DNA from: Chlamydiota bacterium
Lineage (GTDB): Bacteria > Chlamydiota > Chlamydiia > Chlamydiales > Simkaniaceae
Length of the DNA: 11,319 bases
Direction: 5' to 3'
NCBI GenBank assembly: GCA_021772295.1
Contig: JAJFMG010000171.1
Location: 1 to 11,319 of the forward strand
The first letter of the stretch is position 1; each line of letters starts with the position of its first letter. The position numbers were made by a program, and so were the translations under genes. The notes below the pieces were generated by a model that saw nothing but the letters and a program-made list of their open reading frames with translations, was not told where the DNA came from and searched no databases. Below are positions 1 to 7,203 of the stretch, piece after piece.

Positions 1-2675
1 AAGTTCATGTATCGGGTTATGATCAAAAATGGGACATGGTCCCCTACGATGTACAAATTCTTGGCGCAATTGCTATGCACCAAGGATCGATTACTGAAAT
101 GCATACTGGGGAAGGAAAAACTCTCACTGCAGCAATGCCACTATACCTAAATGCTCTTACCAAAAAGCCAGTGCACCTTGTCACTGTCAACGACTACTTA
201 GCTAAAAGAGACTCTGATTGGATAAGCGCAATCTTTACCTTTTTAGGCCTTACAACAAAAGCACTTACCAACGATATTCCACCAGATGAGCGAAAAGAAA
301 TTTACGAAGCAGACATCGTTTATGGAACAGCATCTGAATTCGGATTTGATTACCTGCGAGATAACTCCATGGCGCACTCTAAAGAAGAGCAATGCCAAAG
401 AGGGTTTTTCTTTGCAATTATTGATGAAGTTGATTCTATCTTAATTGATGAAGCAAGAACACCATTGATTATTTCAGGGCCATCTGCAAGTTCTAAACAA
501 ATGTATGACTCATTAAAGAGTCCAATAGCGTCACTTGTTAGATTGCAACGAGATTTCTGCAGCAAGCTTGCGACCGAATCCAGAAAGACTCTTGAGAAAC
601 TTGGACAACTAAGCGAAGAGCCAACCAAGACTTCAAGAGAAGATTCAGAAAAAATAGAACATGCCTATAAAAACCTCTGGCTTGTTAACAAGGGAACTCC
701 CAAAAATAAAATTCTCAAACGACTTAAGGAAAATCCAGATGTAAGAGCGCAACTTGAAAAATGGGAAACCTATTTTTACGGTGATGCTAACAAACAAGAA
801 AGGTTAGATATTCTATCTGATCTTTACATCATTATTGATGAAAGATCATCTGATTATGAAATCACAGATAAAGGAATTGGAGCATGGGCGTCATTCCAGG
901 AAGAAAATCATGAAGATGACTTCATGATGTTAGACCTAGGCCATGAATATGGACTTATCGATGAGGATACACAGACCACAGAAGAAGAAAAACTCCAGAA
1001 AAAAATTCAAATTCGAGAAGAAGATAGCCTCCGAAAAGAAAAGATTCATAATGTGCGTCAACTTTTCAGAGCGCATTTACTCTTAGAAAAAGATGTCGAC
1101 TACATTGTGCAAGATGGCAAAATTGTCATTATTGATGAAAACACGGGTAGACCTCAACCTGGAAGAAGATTCTCTGATGGTCTGCATCAATCTATCGAAG
1201 CTAAAGAATCCTTAGCGATTCAACAAGAAACGCAAACATATGCAACTATTACATTGCAAAACTACTTCAGACAATATGACAAGCTCGCTGGAATGACTGG
1301 GACAGCCCTTACCGAAGCCTCTGAGTTTAAAGAAATTTACTCCATTGATGTATTAGAGATCCCAACCAATCGGCCATGTGTTAGAAAAGACATCGATGAT
1401 GAAATCTACATGTCTGAGCGTGAAAAATACAATGCTATTATCAAAGATATCATTGAGATTCATAAACAAGGAAGACCAATACTTATTGGCACAGAATCTG
1501 TTGAAATCTCTCAGAAGCTATCACGCATACTAAAACAAAATGATCTGCCTCACACCGTTCTTAATGCTAAAAACCACGGTAAAGAAGCTGAAATTATAGC
1601 TGATGCTGGGGCTAAAGGTAGTATCATTGTAGCTACAAACATGGCAGGACGTGGAACGGATATTAAACTTAAGGAAGGCGTTGTAGAACTAGGTGGTCTC
1701 CACGTTATTGGAACAACAAGGCACCAATCGAGAAGAATTGATCGTCAGCTTCGTGGTCGCTGCGCTCGTCAAGGCGATCCCGGCTCCTCTAAATTCTACG
1801 TCTCATTTGAAGATGAACTTATGAGACTATTTACGTCACCCAAACTTTCCGTATTCTTGCAAAGAATACGACCACCAGAAGGTGAAGCTATTTCTGCAGG
1901 AATTCTAAACCGTTCTATTGAAACTGCGCAAAAAAGAGTAGAAGGACGTAACTTCGCAATGCGTAAACATACCCTCGAGTATGATGATGTTATGAATAAA
2001 CAAAGACAAGAAGTATATAGCTTCAGAAATGAACTTCTTCACTCTGATAACTCTGTAAAACTTGCAGAGGGAGTACTTGAAGAAGTGGTACTTCAGCTAT
2101 CTTCTGAGCATTTAGGAGATAGGAGCTCATCCACTTGGGATCCAGAAGGCTTTAGACTACGTCTTATGACAGAGTTTCCCATTACAATTGAAGAAGGAAC
2201 ATTTAGCGACGACTATTTAAGCCTTACAGACATTGAAGACAAGGCAATTGCTATGGTAACCCAAGCCTTCCAAACAAAACTCAATGCAGAAGCAAATCTT
2301 GTAGCCCTTATCCAAAAAAGTGCGGATAAAGAAATTGAGCCAGTATCTGTTCTACTTGATATTGTTCGAAATATATTACTTCGGATCATTGATAAAGACT
2401 GGCAAGATCATCTTCTTGCGATCGATCATCTACGAACAGAAGTAGGCATGAGAGTTGTCGGACAAAAAGATCCACTCCAAGAATTCAAGCAAGAGGCATT
2501 TTCACTCTTTGATAGATTTTCAACCCACCTTAAACTTGAAATTGCTCACTCTCTCTTTAAGTTTCAGATGGTACCACCCGACACCAAAGAGTTTCAAAGC
2601 CTTGTAAAGAAATTACAAGAACTTAGTAAGCAATCTTACTTCTTAAAAGAAGAAAAAAACGCACCTGCAAAATAG
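1..2675 (+). CDS. secA: Preprotein translocase ATPase SecA (5' partial)
   Basis: SecA is the cytosolic ATPase motor that pushes unfolded preproteins through SecYEG. The reading frame is open from the first complete codon (position 3), so the true start lies before the window and the ATG at 36 is internal. In order I see: Walker A GEGKT (about 108-122); the DEVDSILIDEAR DEAD-box segment (about 420-460); a long insertion of roughly 100 residues in the preprotein cross-linking region (about 490-960); GMTGTA (about 1290); NMAGRGTD (about 1640); the HQSRRIDRQLRGRCARQGDPGSS arginine-finger region (about 1720-1790); EYDDVMNKQR (about 1977-2006); and the helical scaffold (about 2340-2560). The second nucleotide-binding domain is short between GTDIKL and GGLHVIG, lacking the variable loop of E. 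coli SecA. The protein ends without the usual C-terminal CxC...CC zinc-binding tail. Insertion and tail loss match chlamydial SecA as I recall it. The identification is secure. Confidence 0.98.
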   Translation, partial: VHVSGYDQKWDMVPYDVQILGAIAMHQGSITEMHTGEGKTLTAAMPLYLNALTKKPVHLVTVNDYLAKRDSDWISAIFTFLGLTTKALTNDIPPDERKEIYEADIVYGTASEFGFDYLRDNSMAHSKEEQCQRGFFFAIIDEVDSILIDEARTPLIISGPSASSKQMYDSLKSPIASLVRLQRDFCSKLATESRKTLEKLGQLSEEPTKTSREDSEKIEHAYKNLWLVNKGTPKNKILKRLKENPDVRAQLEKWETYFYGDANKQERLDILSDLYIIIDERSSDYEITDKGIGAWASFQEENHEDDFMMLDLGHEYGLIDEDTQTTEEEKLQKKIQIREEDSLRKEKIHNVRQLFRAHLLLEKDVDYIVQDGKIVIIDENTGRPQPGRRFSDGLHQSIEAKESLAIQQETQTYATITLQNYFRQYDKLAGMTGTALTEASEFKEIYSIDVLEIPTNRPCVRKDIDDEIYMSEREKYNAIIKDIIEIHKQGRPILIGTESVEISQKLSRILKQNDLPHTVLNAKNHGKEAEIIADAGAKGSIIVATNMAGRGTDIKLKEGVVELGGLHVIGTTRHQSRRIDRQLRGRCARQGDPGSSKFYVSFEDELMRLFTSPKLSVFLQRIRPPEGEAISAGILNRSIETAQKRVEGRNFAMRKHTLEYDDVMNKQRQEVYSFRNELLHSDNSVKLAEGVLEEVVLQLSSEHLGDRSSSTWDPEGFRLRLMTEFPITIEEGTFSDDYLSLTDIEDKAIAMVTQAFQTKLNAEANLVALIQKSADKEIEPVSVLLDIVRNILLRIIDKDWQDHLLAIDHLRTEVGMRVVGQKDPLQEFKQEAFSLFDRFSTHLKLEIAHSLFKFQMVPPDTKEFQSLVKKLQELSKQSYFLKEEKNAPAK

Positions 2676-2679
2676 ATAC

Positions 2680-2712
2680 AAGAGTTAAGATCGCAAAAGG
2701 ATCTTAACTCTT
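2680..2712 (+). terminator. Strong hairpin between convergent genes, probable terminator for secA
   Basis: A perfect 13-bp inverted repeat (aagagttaagatc / gatcttaactctt) with a 7-nt loop starts 4 nt after the secA stop codon. The plus-strand tail is only weakly T-rich (tcttcc), while the minus-strand exit (cttgtatctatttt) is somewhat more T-rich. It sits between convergent genes and could therefore stop transcription from both sides. Confidence 0.75.
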
Positions 2713-2817
2713 CCATCAAGCCATTCGGATCTCAACATATCAAAAACTTTTTAATTCTTATTTAATGGATGCATCAAAACATACTGAATATTTCTAAAAG
2801 ATTACAATAACCCAAAC

Positions 2818-3621
2818 TTAGATAAGACGGTTAGTATCAATAAGTTCAGGCGTTGCAACAATATTAAATCCGAAATCAGAACCTCTTTTACTACAATCTT
2901 CAATAAGCGATTGCATACTATTTTTCAAATTTTCTAAAAGTTCTCGTAGTGCTATGTATTCTTGAGAATCTTCACCGTAATACTCTTTGCATCTAATAAA
3001 AAATGGCTCGAAAGACGATTTATCAGTATCTTTCAGTATACCAAGCAGTGTTTGAAATCCACTTTCATCCATTCCCTCTCTTTGGGGATCACATCTACCA
3101 AAAATCGTCAAAAATGAAGATACCATGAGTAAAAAGTCTTTTACTACCGCTGTATAATCTGCCACTTTTCTGACAGCTGCAGACGCATCAGTATTTTCTA
3201 AGGCATCCAAAACATTTATTGCGGCCCTAACAGATGCTCGAGTGTTGTCATCTGGATCATATGGATAATGAAGATACACAACAGTGCCTGGTGTATTGGG
3301 AAAGGAATTTACTTTATCAAGCTCAATTATACTTAAAGCTAATGCATCGAAGCTGCTCTCCTCTTTATCGGGAATTACATTTTCATCTATTTCAAAATTA
3401 CATAGATCTTGTTCCAAAAAACGTAGAACAGCGCAAACCACGGATTTATAGGCCTTTACTTTAGGAGCATCCTCCGCTGTGGACTCCCACGCGAGAGTTA
3501 ATGGAGAAATCCCTTGTAGATCCTCAAAGGACTCATAAGCCTGTTGAGTTCGTAAAGCTTCTGCTTCATCTTCTGGTAACACTCCTCCTCCAGGAATCAT
3601 TATCGGAAATAGAGCTGACAT
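2818..3621 (-). CDS. Uncharacterised acidic helical protein (267 aa)
   Basis: I do not recognise this protein. It starts with a short hydrophobic, glycine-containing N-terminus (MSALFPIMIPGGG) followed by a strongly acidic stretch, and most of the rest looks alpha-helical. It has no clear transmembrane helix, zinc motif or catalytic signature. The central segment around residues 150-180 (about 3090-3170) is the most hydrophobic. Near the C-terminus, EYIALRELLENL resembles DYIALMELTIEEM in the neighbouring 384-aa protein. That could be distant kinship or a chance helical match. The ATG has no strong Shine-Dalgarno sequence upstream (only tggtaac), but no better start is evident. It lies 67 nt downstream of the 384-aa gene on the same strand and may be co-transcribed. 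A lineage-specific or secreted host-interaction protein is possible, but this is inference only. Confidence 0.75.
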   Translation of the reverse strand: MSALFPIMIPGGGVLPEDEAEALRTQQAYESFEDLQGISPLTLAWESTAEDAPKVKAYKSVVCAVLRFLEQDLCNFEIDENVIPDKEESSFDALALSIIELDKVNSFPNTPGTVVYLHYPYDPDDNTRASVRAAINVLDALENTDASAAVRKVADYTAVVKDFLLMVSSFLTIFGRCDPQREGMDESGFQTLLGILKDTDKSSFEPFFIRCKEYYGEDSQEYIALRELLENLKNSMQSLIEDCSKRGSDFGFNIVATPELIDTNRLI

Positions 3622-3652
3622 AGTTACCAGAATATTAGTTGTTTTTTTTTAT

Positions 3653-3668
3653 CAATCGCATACGATTG
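3653..3668. repeat. Short inverted repeat flanked by A/T runs
   Basis: The arms caatcg and cgattg are separated by 4 nt. The repeat lies in the 67-nt gap between two minus-strand genes. A 10-base T run (3641-3650) lies on one side and an 8-base A run (about 3674-3681) on the other, so on the minus strand a T run precedes the hairpin and an A run follows. That is the wrong order for a standard intrinsic terminator, although the runs could pair and extend the stem. Confidence 0.4.
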
Positions 3669-3688
3669 TAACAGAAAAAAAATATTTG

Positions 3689-4843
3689 TCATACCTTCAT
3701 TCCAGACTCTCCCTTCCAAACCTCAGACAACAAATATTTATTAAATAATCTTGTGACATTTACTTCATTTAAAGCACTATCCGTTAAAACCTGTTTATAA
3801 AATGGAAATTGAGGGAATACTTCAATTACTTTTTCTTCAATTAATGGACAAAGTTCATCTTTAAAGTCATCTAACGTCTCATACCAAAGATCTTTCAACA
3901 GCAAGAAATAACTATTCACAAGCTCTGTGTGAAGCCTACTCATATTAGGTGAGTCTGAAAAAACTTGAAGAAGCGCATCTTTTTGCTCTAATAAAACTGG
4001 AAGAGCAGCCAACATATCAGTCAAATATTCAGCCTTAGAACCTGAATCAATAACTAAATTTTCACCAGATAAAGCCTGCAGGTTTTGAAATTGACGAGAA
4101 AAAAAATCTGTTGGCGTTTCGCAAGCAGATGTTTGCAACAAAAATGCTATCTGAAAGGAGGAAACAAGTGGCACAATCAAATTGGCTACCGTTTGTAAAA
4201 ACACGATCTGCATATCTGCTTCATCACCAACATCAGATGAAAGGTTTGCCATTTCCTCAATAGTTGATTGCATCAGATCAATATAGACTTGATTTTGTAA
4301 AGATTCCTGTTCACAAGGTAGAGTCTGTTTATCTGCTTCATCACCAACATCAGATAAAAGGTTTGCCATTTCCTCAATAGTTAATTCCATCAGAGCAATA
4401 TAGTCCTGATTTTGGAAAACCTGCCGTTCACAAATATCGACAAGATTTAAGGGGTATGCTGTTAAAATAAGATCTAAAATAGTTTCAATAGCAAGATACT
4501 CTTGCATGAATCTTATATTATTAACCAATGCTAACAATTCAGGGTATTCATCACATCTGTCTAAGAGAAGATCATCTATTTGATATAATTTCACCTTGCA
4601 AATACTATATGTCATAATTTCTTCTAAGACAGCAAAAAGAGATATCCTAAAAGACTGTTGAGAGAGTGTCTCTTTGTCATATGGTTGAAGAATATCACCC
4701 TGCCAATGCATTCCACAATAGCGCTCTAACAAAGTATTTCTATTTTTTTTAGTGTCTAAAGAGTCTTTATTATCTCTACCCACAGATGAGACAATACCTG
4801 AAGAAGAAGAAGAAAATTGACGAAGCCCAAGTGGATTTACCAT
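3689..4843 (-). CDS. Uncharacterised helical protein with 39-residue tandem duplication (384 aa)
   Basis: I do not recognise this protein. I place the start at the ATG at 4843, which has gagagg 5 nt upstream; the GTG six bases earlier would lie inside that ribosome binding site. The N-terminal 40 residues are rich in serine and charged residues (QFSSSSSG near residue 10) and look disordered. The remainder is acidic, leucine-rich and helical, with no obvious transmembrane segment or enzyme motif. Residues 138-176 and 177-215 are tandem copies sharing 26 of 39 residues, with the core IEEMANL-SDVGDEAD. The gene lies 57 nt after the zinc-ribbon gene and 67 nt before the 267-aa gene, all on the same strand. 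A disordered serine-rich N-terminus on a lineage-specific protein is compatible with type III secretion in Chlamydiae, but it does not prove it. Confidence 0.8.
   Translation of the reverse strand: MVNPLGLRQFSSSSSGIVSSVGRDNKDSLDTKKNRNTLLERYCGMHWQGDILQPYDKETLSQQSFRISLFAVLEEIMTYSICKVKLYQIDDLLLDRCDEYPELLALVNNIRFMQEYLAIETILDLILTAYPLNLVDICERQVFQNQDYIALMELTIEEMANLLSDVGDEADKQTLPCEQESLQNQVYIDLMQSTIEEMANLSSDVGDEADMQIVFLQTVANLIVPLVSSFQIAFLLQTSACETPTDFFSRQFQNLQALSGENLVIDSGSKAEYLTDMLAALPVLLEQKDALLQVFSDSPNMSRLHTELVNSYFLLLKDLWYETLDDFKDELCPLIEEKVIEVFPQFPFYKQVLTDSALNEVNVTRLFNKYLLSEVWKGESGMKV
4205..4432. repeat. Tandem duplication, 117-bp unit, two copies
   Basis: Copy 1 (about 4205-4315) and copy 2 (about 4322-4432) are offset by exactly 117 bp, or 39 codons, inside the 384-aa gene. 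A 56-nt core (4214-4269 against 4331-4386) differs at only two positions, while both ends are more diverged. The offset is a multiple of three, so the reading frame is kept. Confidence 0.9.
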
Positions 4844-4891
4844 AAACACCTCTCAGTTTGTAGCGCTGAAAGAATGGTAAGTAAAATTTTA

Positions 4892-4913
4892 ATTATATGC
4901 TAGGTATTCCTAG
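4892..4913 (-). promoter_or_regulatory. Possible -10 element and small inverted repeat before the 384-aa gene
   Basis: On the minus strand a perfect TATAAT lies at 4897-4892, about 50 nt before the ATG at 4843, but no good -35 is found at normal spacing. Immediately upstream, ctagg-tatt-cctag (4900-4913) is a 5-bp inverted repeat overlapping the stop codon of the preceding gene. In an AT-rich genome a TATAAT can occur by chance. Confidence 0.3.
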
Positions 4914-5451
4914 ATGATTCTTTTTTAAATTTAAGCATTTTGAATCCAAAAAAAAGAAGAGGCAATGCGCAAATACAATATAGAAACCATGCGTACGAAT
5001 TCCACTCTAATGTCAATACTCCATCATCGGATAGAAAAAACAAGAGGAGCCCAAGAGTAAAAAGATTTGTGCCAAGGCAAAGAAGCAAGATTGGCCAAAT
5101 ACCACTACTATTATCGATTTGAATGTCAGTAGACTCCCCTGCGACTTTCGTGACTTCTTCGGAATCATGGTGATCGGGATAAAACGGCTGCTGCGTATTT
5201 GGCTGCACAGATGTAAAAGAGTTAGATTCTTTTCTTTCATCTGGAATGCCGACCCCAACCCTGTTTCTAGAAGGATAGGGAGGCGTATATAGAGAAGCTA
5301 ATGATTCCTGAGGCGCTGCTGGAACCTCTTCTTCAGAAATTTCCTGCTGCATTTGCATCAAATCTGTACCACAAAAAGGACAATAAGTTGCATGAATAGA
5401 TACATCAGAGTCGCAACTCCAACAAGCTTTTTTCTTCTCTTTTTGCCTCAT
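4900..5451 (-). CDS. Zinc-ribbon protein with two C-terminal membrane segments (183 aa)
   Basis: The N-terminus holds a four-cysteine zinc ribbon, CWSC (C10, C13) and CPFCG (C24, C27), directly after a lysine-rich start. A polar linker of about 85 residues, rich in Pro, Ser, Gln and Glu and probably disordered, follows. Two hydrophobic segments, about residues 118-141 and 153-173, are separated by a short loop, and the tail is basic (KFKKESSRN). The likely topology is a hairpin in the inner membrane with ribbon and tail in the cytoplasm. The start is supported by aaggcgg upstream of the ATG at 5451. It is the first gene of the minus-strand trio. Zinc-ribbon plus transmembrane proteins are common but functionally diverse, so no specific role can be given. 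A membrane-anchored adaptor or sensor is an inference. Confidence 0.8.
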   Translation of the reverse strand: MRQKEKKKACWSCDSDVSIHATYCPFCGTDLMQMQQEISEEEVPAAPQESLASLYTPPYPSRNRVGVGIPDERKESNSFTSVQPNTQQPFYPDHHDSEEVTKVAGESTDIQIDNSSGIWPILLLCLGTNLFTLGLLLFFLSDDGVLTLEWNSYAWFLYCICALPLLFFGFKMLKFKKESSRNT

Positions 5452-5611
5452 AGTCCGCCTTGAAATACATATATTTTCAGTTTACAAACTTGGGAAAAGA
5501 ATACAAAGAAAAAGTGTATCCGCCCCTTAAATATTTTTTCCAAAAGCAGCGCTTAATATCTTAACAACAAAAATTCTATTGTGTGCAATTGGAATAATTC
5601 TGCTCCCATGG

Positions 5612-5637
5612 CTTGAGAGGAGCGCCTCCTTTGCAAG
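5612..5637. repeat. Imperfect hairpin in the divergent intergenic region
   Basis: The sequence forms an 11-pair stem (cttgagaggag against ctccttt-caag) with a 3-nt loop, one bulged G at 5633 and one G-T pair. It is clearly more GC-rich than its surroundings. It has no T run on either exit, so it is a poor intrinsic terminator. It may be an operator or RNA structure, or chance. Confidence 0.4.
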
Positions 5638-5681
5638 TAATATTAAAAAAATAAATCCATAGATTTTTCAAAGCTGTTTCT

Positions 5682-5710
5682 TTTATATGCACTTTTTGCC
5701 TGTATATACT
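5682..5710 (+). promoter_or_regulatory. Candidate promoter for the lpdA-lipA operon
   Basis: A -10 hexamer TATACT (5705-5710, five of six consensus bases) is preceded at 17 bp by tttata (5682-5687, four of six for the -35). Transcription would start near 5717 and give a leader of about 88 nt that contains the small ORF at 5738-5764. Confidence 0.4.
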
Positions 5711-5737
5711 TGCAATAAAGGCATTGAGGATAAAAAA

Positions 5738-5764
5738 ATGGCAAGATTTAGAAAATTCGGGTAA
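5738..5764 (+). CDS. Possible 8-codon upstream ORF (MARFRKFG)
   Basis: A complete ORF of eight sense codons plus TAA starts at an ATG with gagga 7 nt upstream, which is good ribosome-binding spacing. It ends 40 nt before the lpdA start. The peptide is basic, with two arginines and one lysine in eight residues. It may act as a leader peptide that tunes lpdA translation, or be a chance ORF. Confidence 0.25.
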   Translation: MARFRKFG

Positions 5765-5804
5765 GATGGGCTGATACTATTTGATGAGAAAAGGAGCCTT
5801 AATA

Positions 5805-7202
5805 ATGGCAAATAAAAAAGAATTTGATGTAGCTGTAATTGGAGCCGGACCAGGAGGGTATGTAGCAGCTATTAAAGCCACCCAATATGGAAAAAAAGTA
5901 GCTCTTATCGAAAAGGGACATCTTGGAGGCACATGTTTAAATGTTGGGTGTATTCCCACAAAGACACTCCTTGCAAACTCCTCTGTTCTCAAAAAAATTA
6001 AAGAAGCATCTCTATTTGGAATTAATGTAGAAAACGTCTCTATTTCTTATGACAAAATGAAAGAGAGAAAAGACCAAGTTGTAAGTGGTATTCGATCAAG
6101 CCTTGAAGGTCTTATTAAATCCAATCAAATTGAAATCATCTATGGGCAAGCCGAGTTTACCTCTCCAAAAGAACTCAAAGTCAAAGGAGAAAAAACAGAG
6201 CTTATCAAAGCAGATAAAATCATCATTGCAACAGGCTCTGATGTTCTCGATATCAAAGCTTTCCCATGCGACCATAAACAAATTATGAACTCCAGCTCTA
6301 TCTTAGAAATTACTACCCTCCCTAAATCACTTGCAGTAGTTGGTGGTGGGTATATTGGTTGTGAATTTGCATCTTTATTTGCAGAGCTTGGTGTTAAAGT
6401 CACAATTTTAGAAGCTCTCCCCTCAATTATCAATGCGCAAGGAGCTTCCCTCAGCTCCTTTCTTACCAAGTCTTTCGAAAAACAAAATATCGATATTAAA
6501 ACAGAAGTCTTCGTAGAAAAAATCGATAAAAATCCAGATGGGGTGAAAGTATACCTCAAAGGTGGAGCAACTATCGATGCAGAAATGGCATTAATTTCTG
6601 TGGGTAGAAGGCTCAATACTGATGGCCTAAATTTAAACAAAGCAGGTCTTACAACAACTGATCGAGGAGCTATTGAAGTAAACGATCAAATGGAAACAAA
6701 TGTAAGAGGTATATATGCCATTGGAGATGTTACTGGCATTGCTATGCTTGCACACGTTGCATCGCACCAAGGAGTAATTGCAGCAAGCAACGCATGTATG
6801 CATACCTCTCATATTCATTACGATGCTATTCCTGCTGTAATCTTTACCTCCCCTGAAATTGCTATGGTTGGCTTAGACAAACAAGCAGCTGAAGAAAAAG
6901 GGTATACAGTCTCCGTTGGTAAATTTCCTCTTATGGCCCTTGGAAAATCGCAAGCATCCATGGAAACAGATGGCTTCGTTGAAATTGTAGCTGACAAAGA
7001 AACTGGGCAAATTCTAGGAGCTCAAATGATCGGTCATGAAGCCTCTATTATGATTTCTGAAATGGCAGTAGCTGTCGCTAATGAGCTTACGCTTGAATGT
7101 ATTACAGAAACAATTCATGCTCATCCAACTCTTAGTGAAGCGTGGCTTGAAGCCGCTCATATTGCTGAAGGCAACCCTATTCATTTCCCTCCTAAGAGAT
7201 AA
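5805..7202 (+). CDS. lpdA: Dihydrolipoamide dehydrogenase (E3)
   Basis: This FAD flavoenzyme reoxidises dihydrolipoyl groups on the E2 subunits of pyruvate and 2-oxoglutarate dehydrogenase complexes (and the glycine cleavage H protein where present), passing electrons to NAD+ in the cytoplasm. The N-terminal FAD site is GAGPGG (residues 13-18). The redox-active disulfide is GGTCLNVGCIPTK, with C44 and C49. The NAD-binding motif is GGGYIGCEFA, near residues 180-190. The second FAD motif is AIGDVTG, and the C-terminal catalytic dyad is HAHPTLSE (H440, E445). The 465-aa length is typical. I chose the ATG at 5805 because aaggag lies 8 nt upstream and the mature start MANKKEFDVAVIG fits the family; a TTG at 5781 would add eight residues upstream of the ribosome site. 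lipA begins after a 1-nt gap. Confidence 0.97.
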   Translation: MANKKEFDVAVIGAGPGGYVAAIKATQYGKKVALIEKGHLGGTCLNVGCIPTKTLLANSSVLKKIKEASLFGINVENVSISYDKMKERKDQVVSGIRSSLEGLIKSNQIEIIYGQAEFTSPKELKVKGEKTELIKADKIIIATGSDVLDIKAFPCDHKQIMNSSSILEITTLPKSLAVVGGGYIGCEFASLFAELGVKVTILEALPSIINAQGASLSSFLTKSFEKQNIDIKTEVFVEKIDKNPDGVKVYLKGGATIDAEMALISVGRRLNTDGLNLNKAGLTTTDRGAIEVNDQMETNVRGIYAIGDVTGIAMLAHVASHQGVIAASNACMHTSHIHYDAIPAVIFTSPEIAMVGLDKQAAEEKGYTVSVGKFPLMALGKSQASMETDGFVEIVADKETGQILGAQMIGHEASIMISEMAVAVANELTLECITETIHAHPTLSEAWLEAAHIAEGNPIHFPPKR

Positions 7203-7203
7203 C

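Larger units (their letters stand above)
5452..5804. other. Divergent intergenic region
   Basis: This gene-free stretch separates the minus-strand trio from the lpdA operon. It is AT-rich and holds a GC-richer hairpin (5612-5637), a candidate lpdA promoter (5682-5710) and a short upstream ORF (5738-5764). I see no convincing promoter for the minus-strand zinc-ribbon gene, no RNA gene and no gene remnant. Confidence 0.7.

Noticed and set aside
350..628. Minus-strand ORF of 92 codons inside secA
   Set aside because: It lies antisense within strongly conserved SecA sequence and has no family resemblance, so it is a shadow of the real gene.
4844..4849. GTG at 4849 as the start of the 384-aa gene
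   Set aside because: The GTG overlaps the gagagg ribosome site; the ATG at 4843 has correct spacing.
5553..5609. 18-codon minus-strand ORF starting with ATG at 5609, with aaaggagg upstream
   Set aside because: The ribosome-like sequence is about 15 nt from the ATG, too far, and sits in the hairpin stem; the peptide is not recognisable.
5781..5804. TTG at 5781 as the lpdA start
   Set aside because: It would place the strong aaggag ribosome site inside the coding region; the ATG at 5805 gives the standard length and N-terminus.
6140..6640. Minus-strand ORF of 166 codons inside lpdA
   Set aside because: It is antisense to conserved LpdA sequence and has no domain-like features.
7081..7203. 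Upstream extension of lipA into lpdA
   Set aside because: The extra 41 codons overlap conserved lpdA C-terminal sequence in another frame and are not LipA-like; the ATG at 7204 fits the family.
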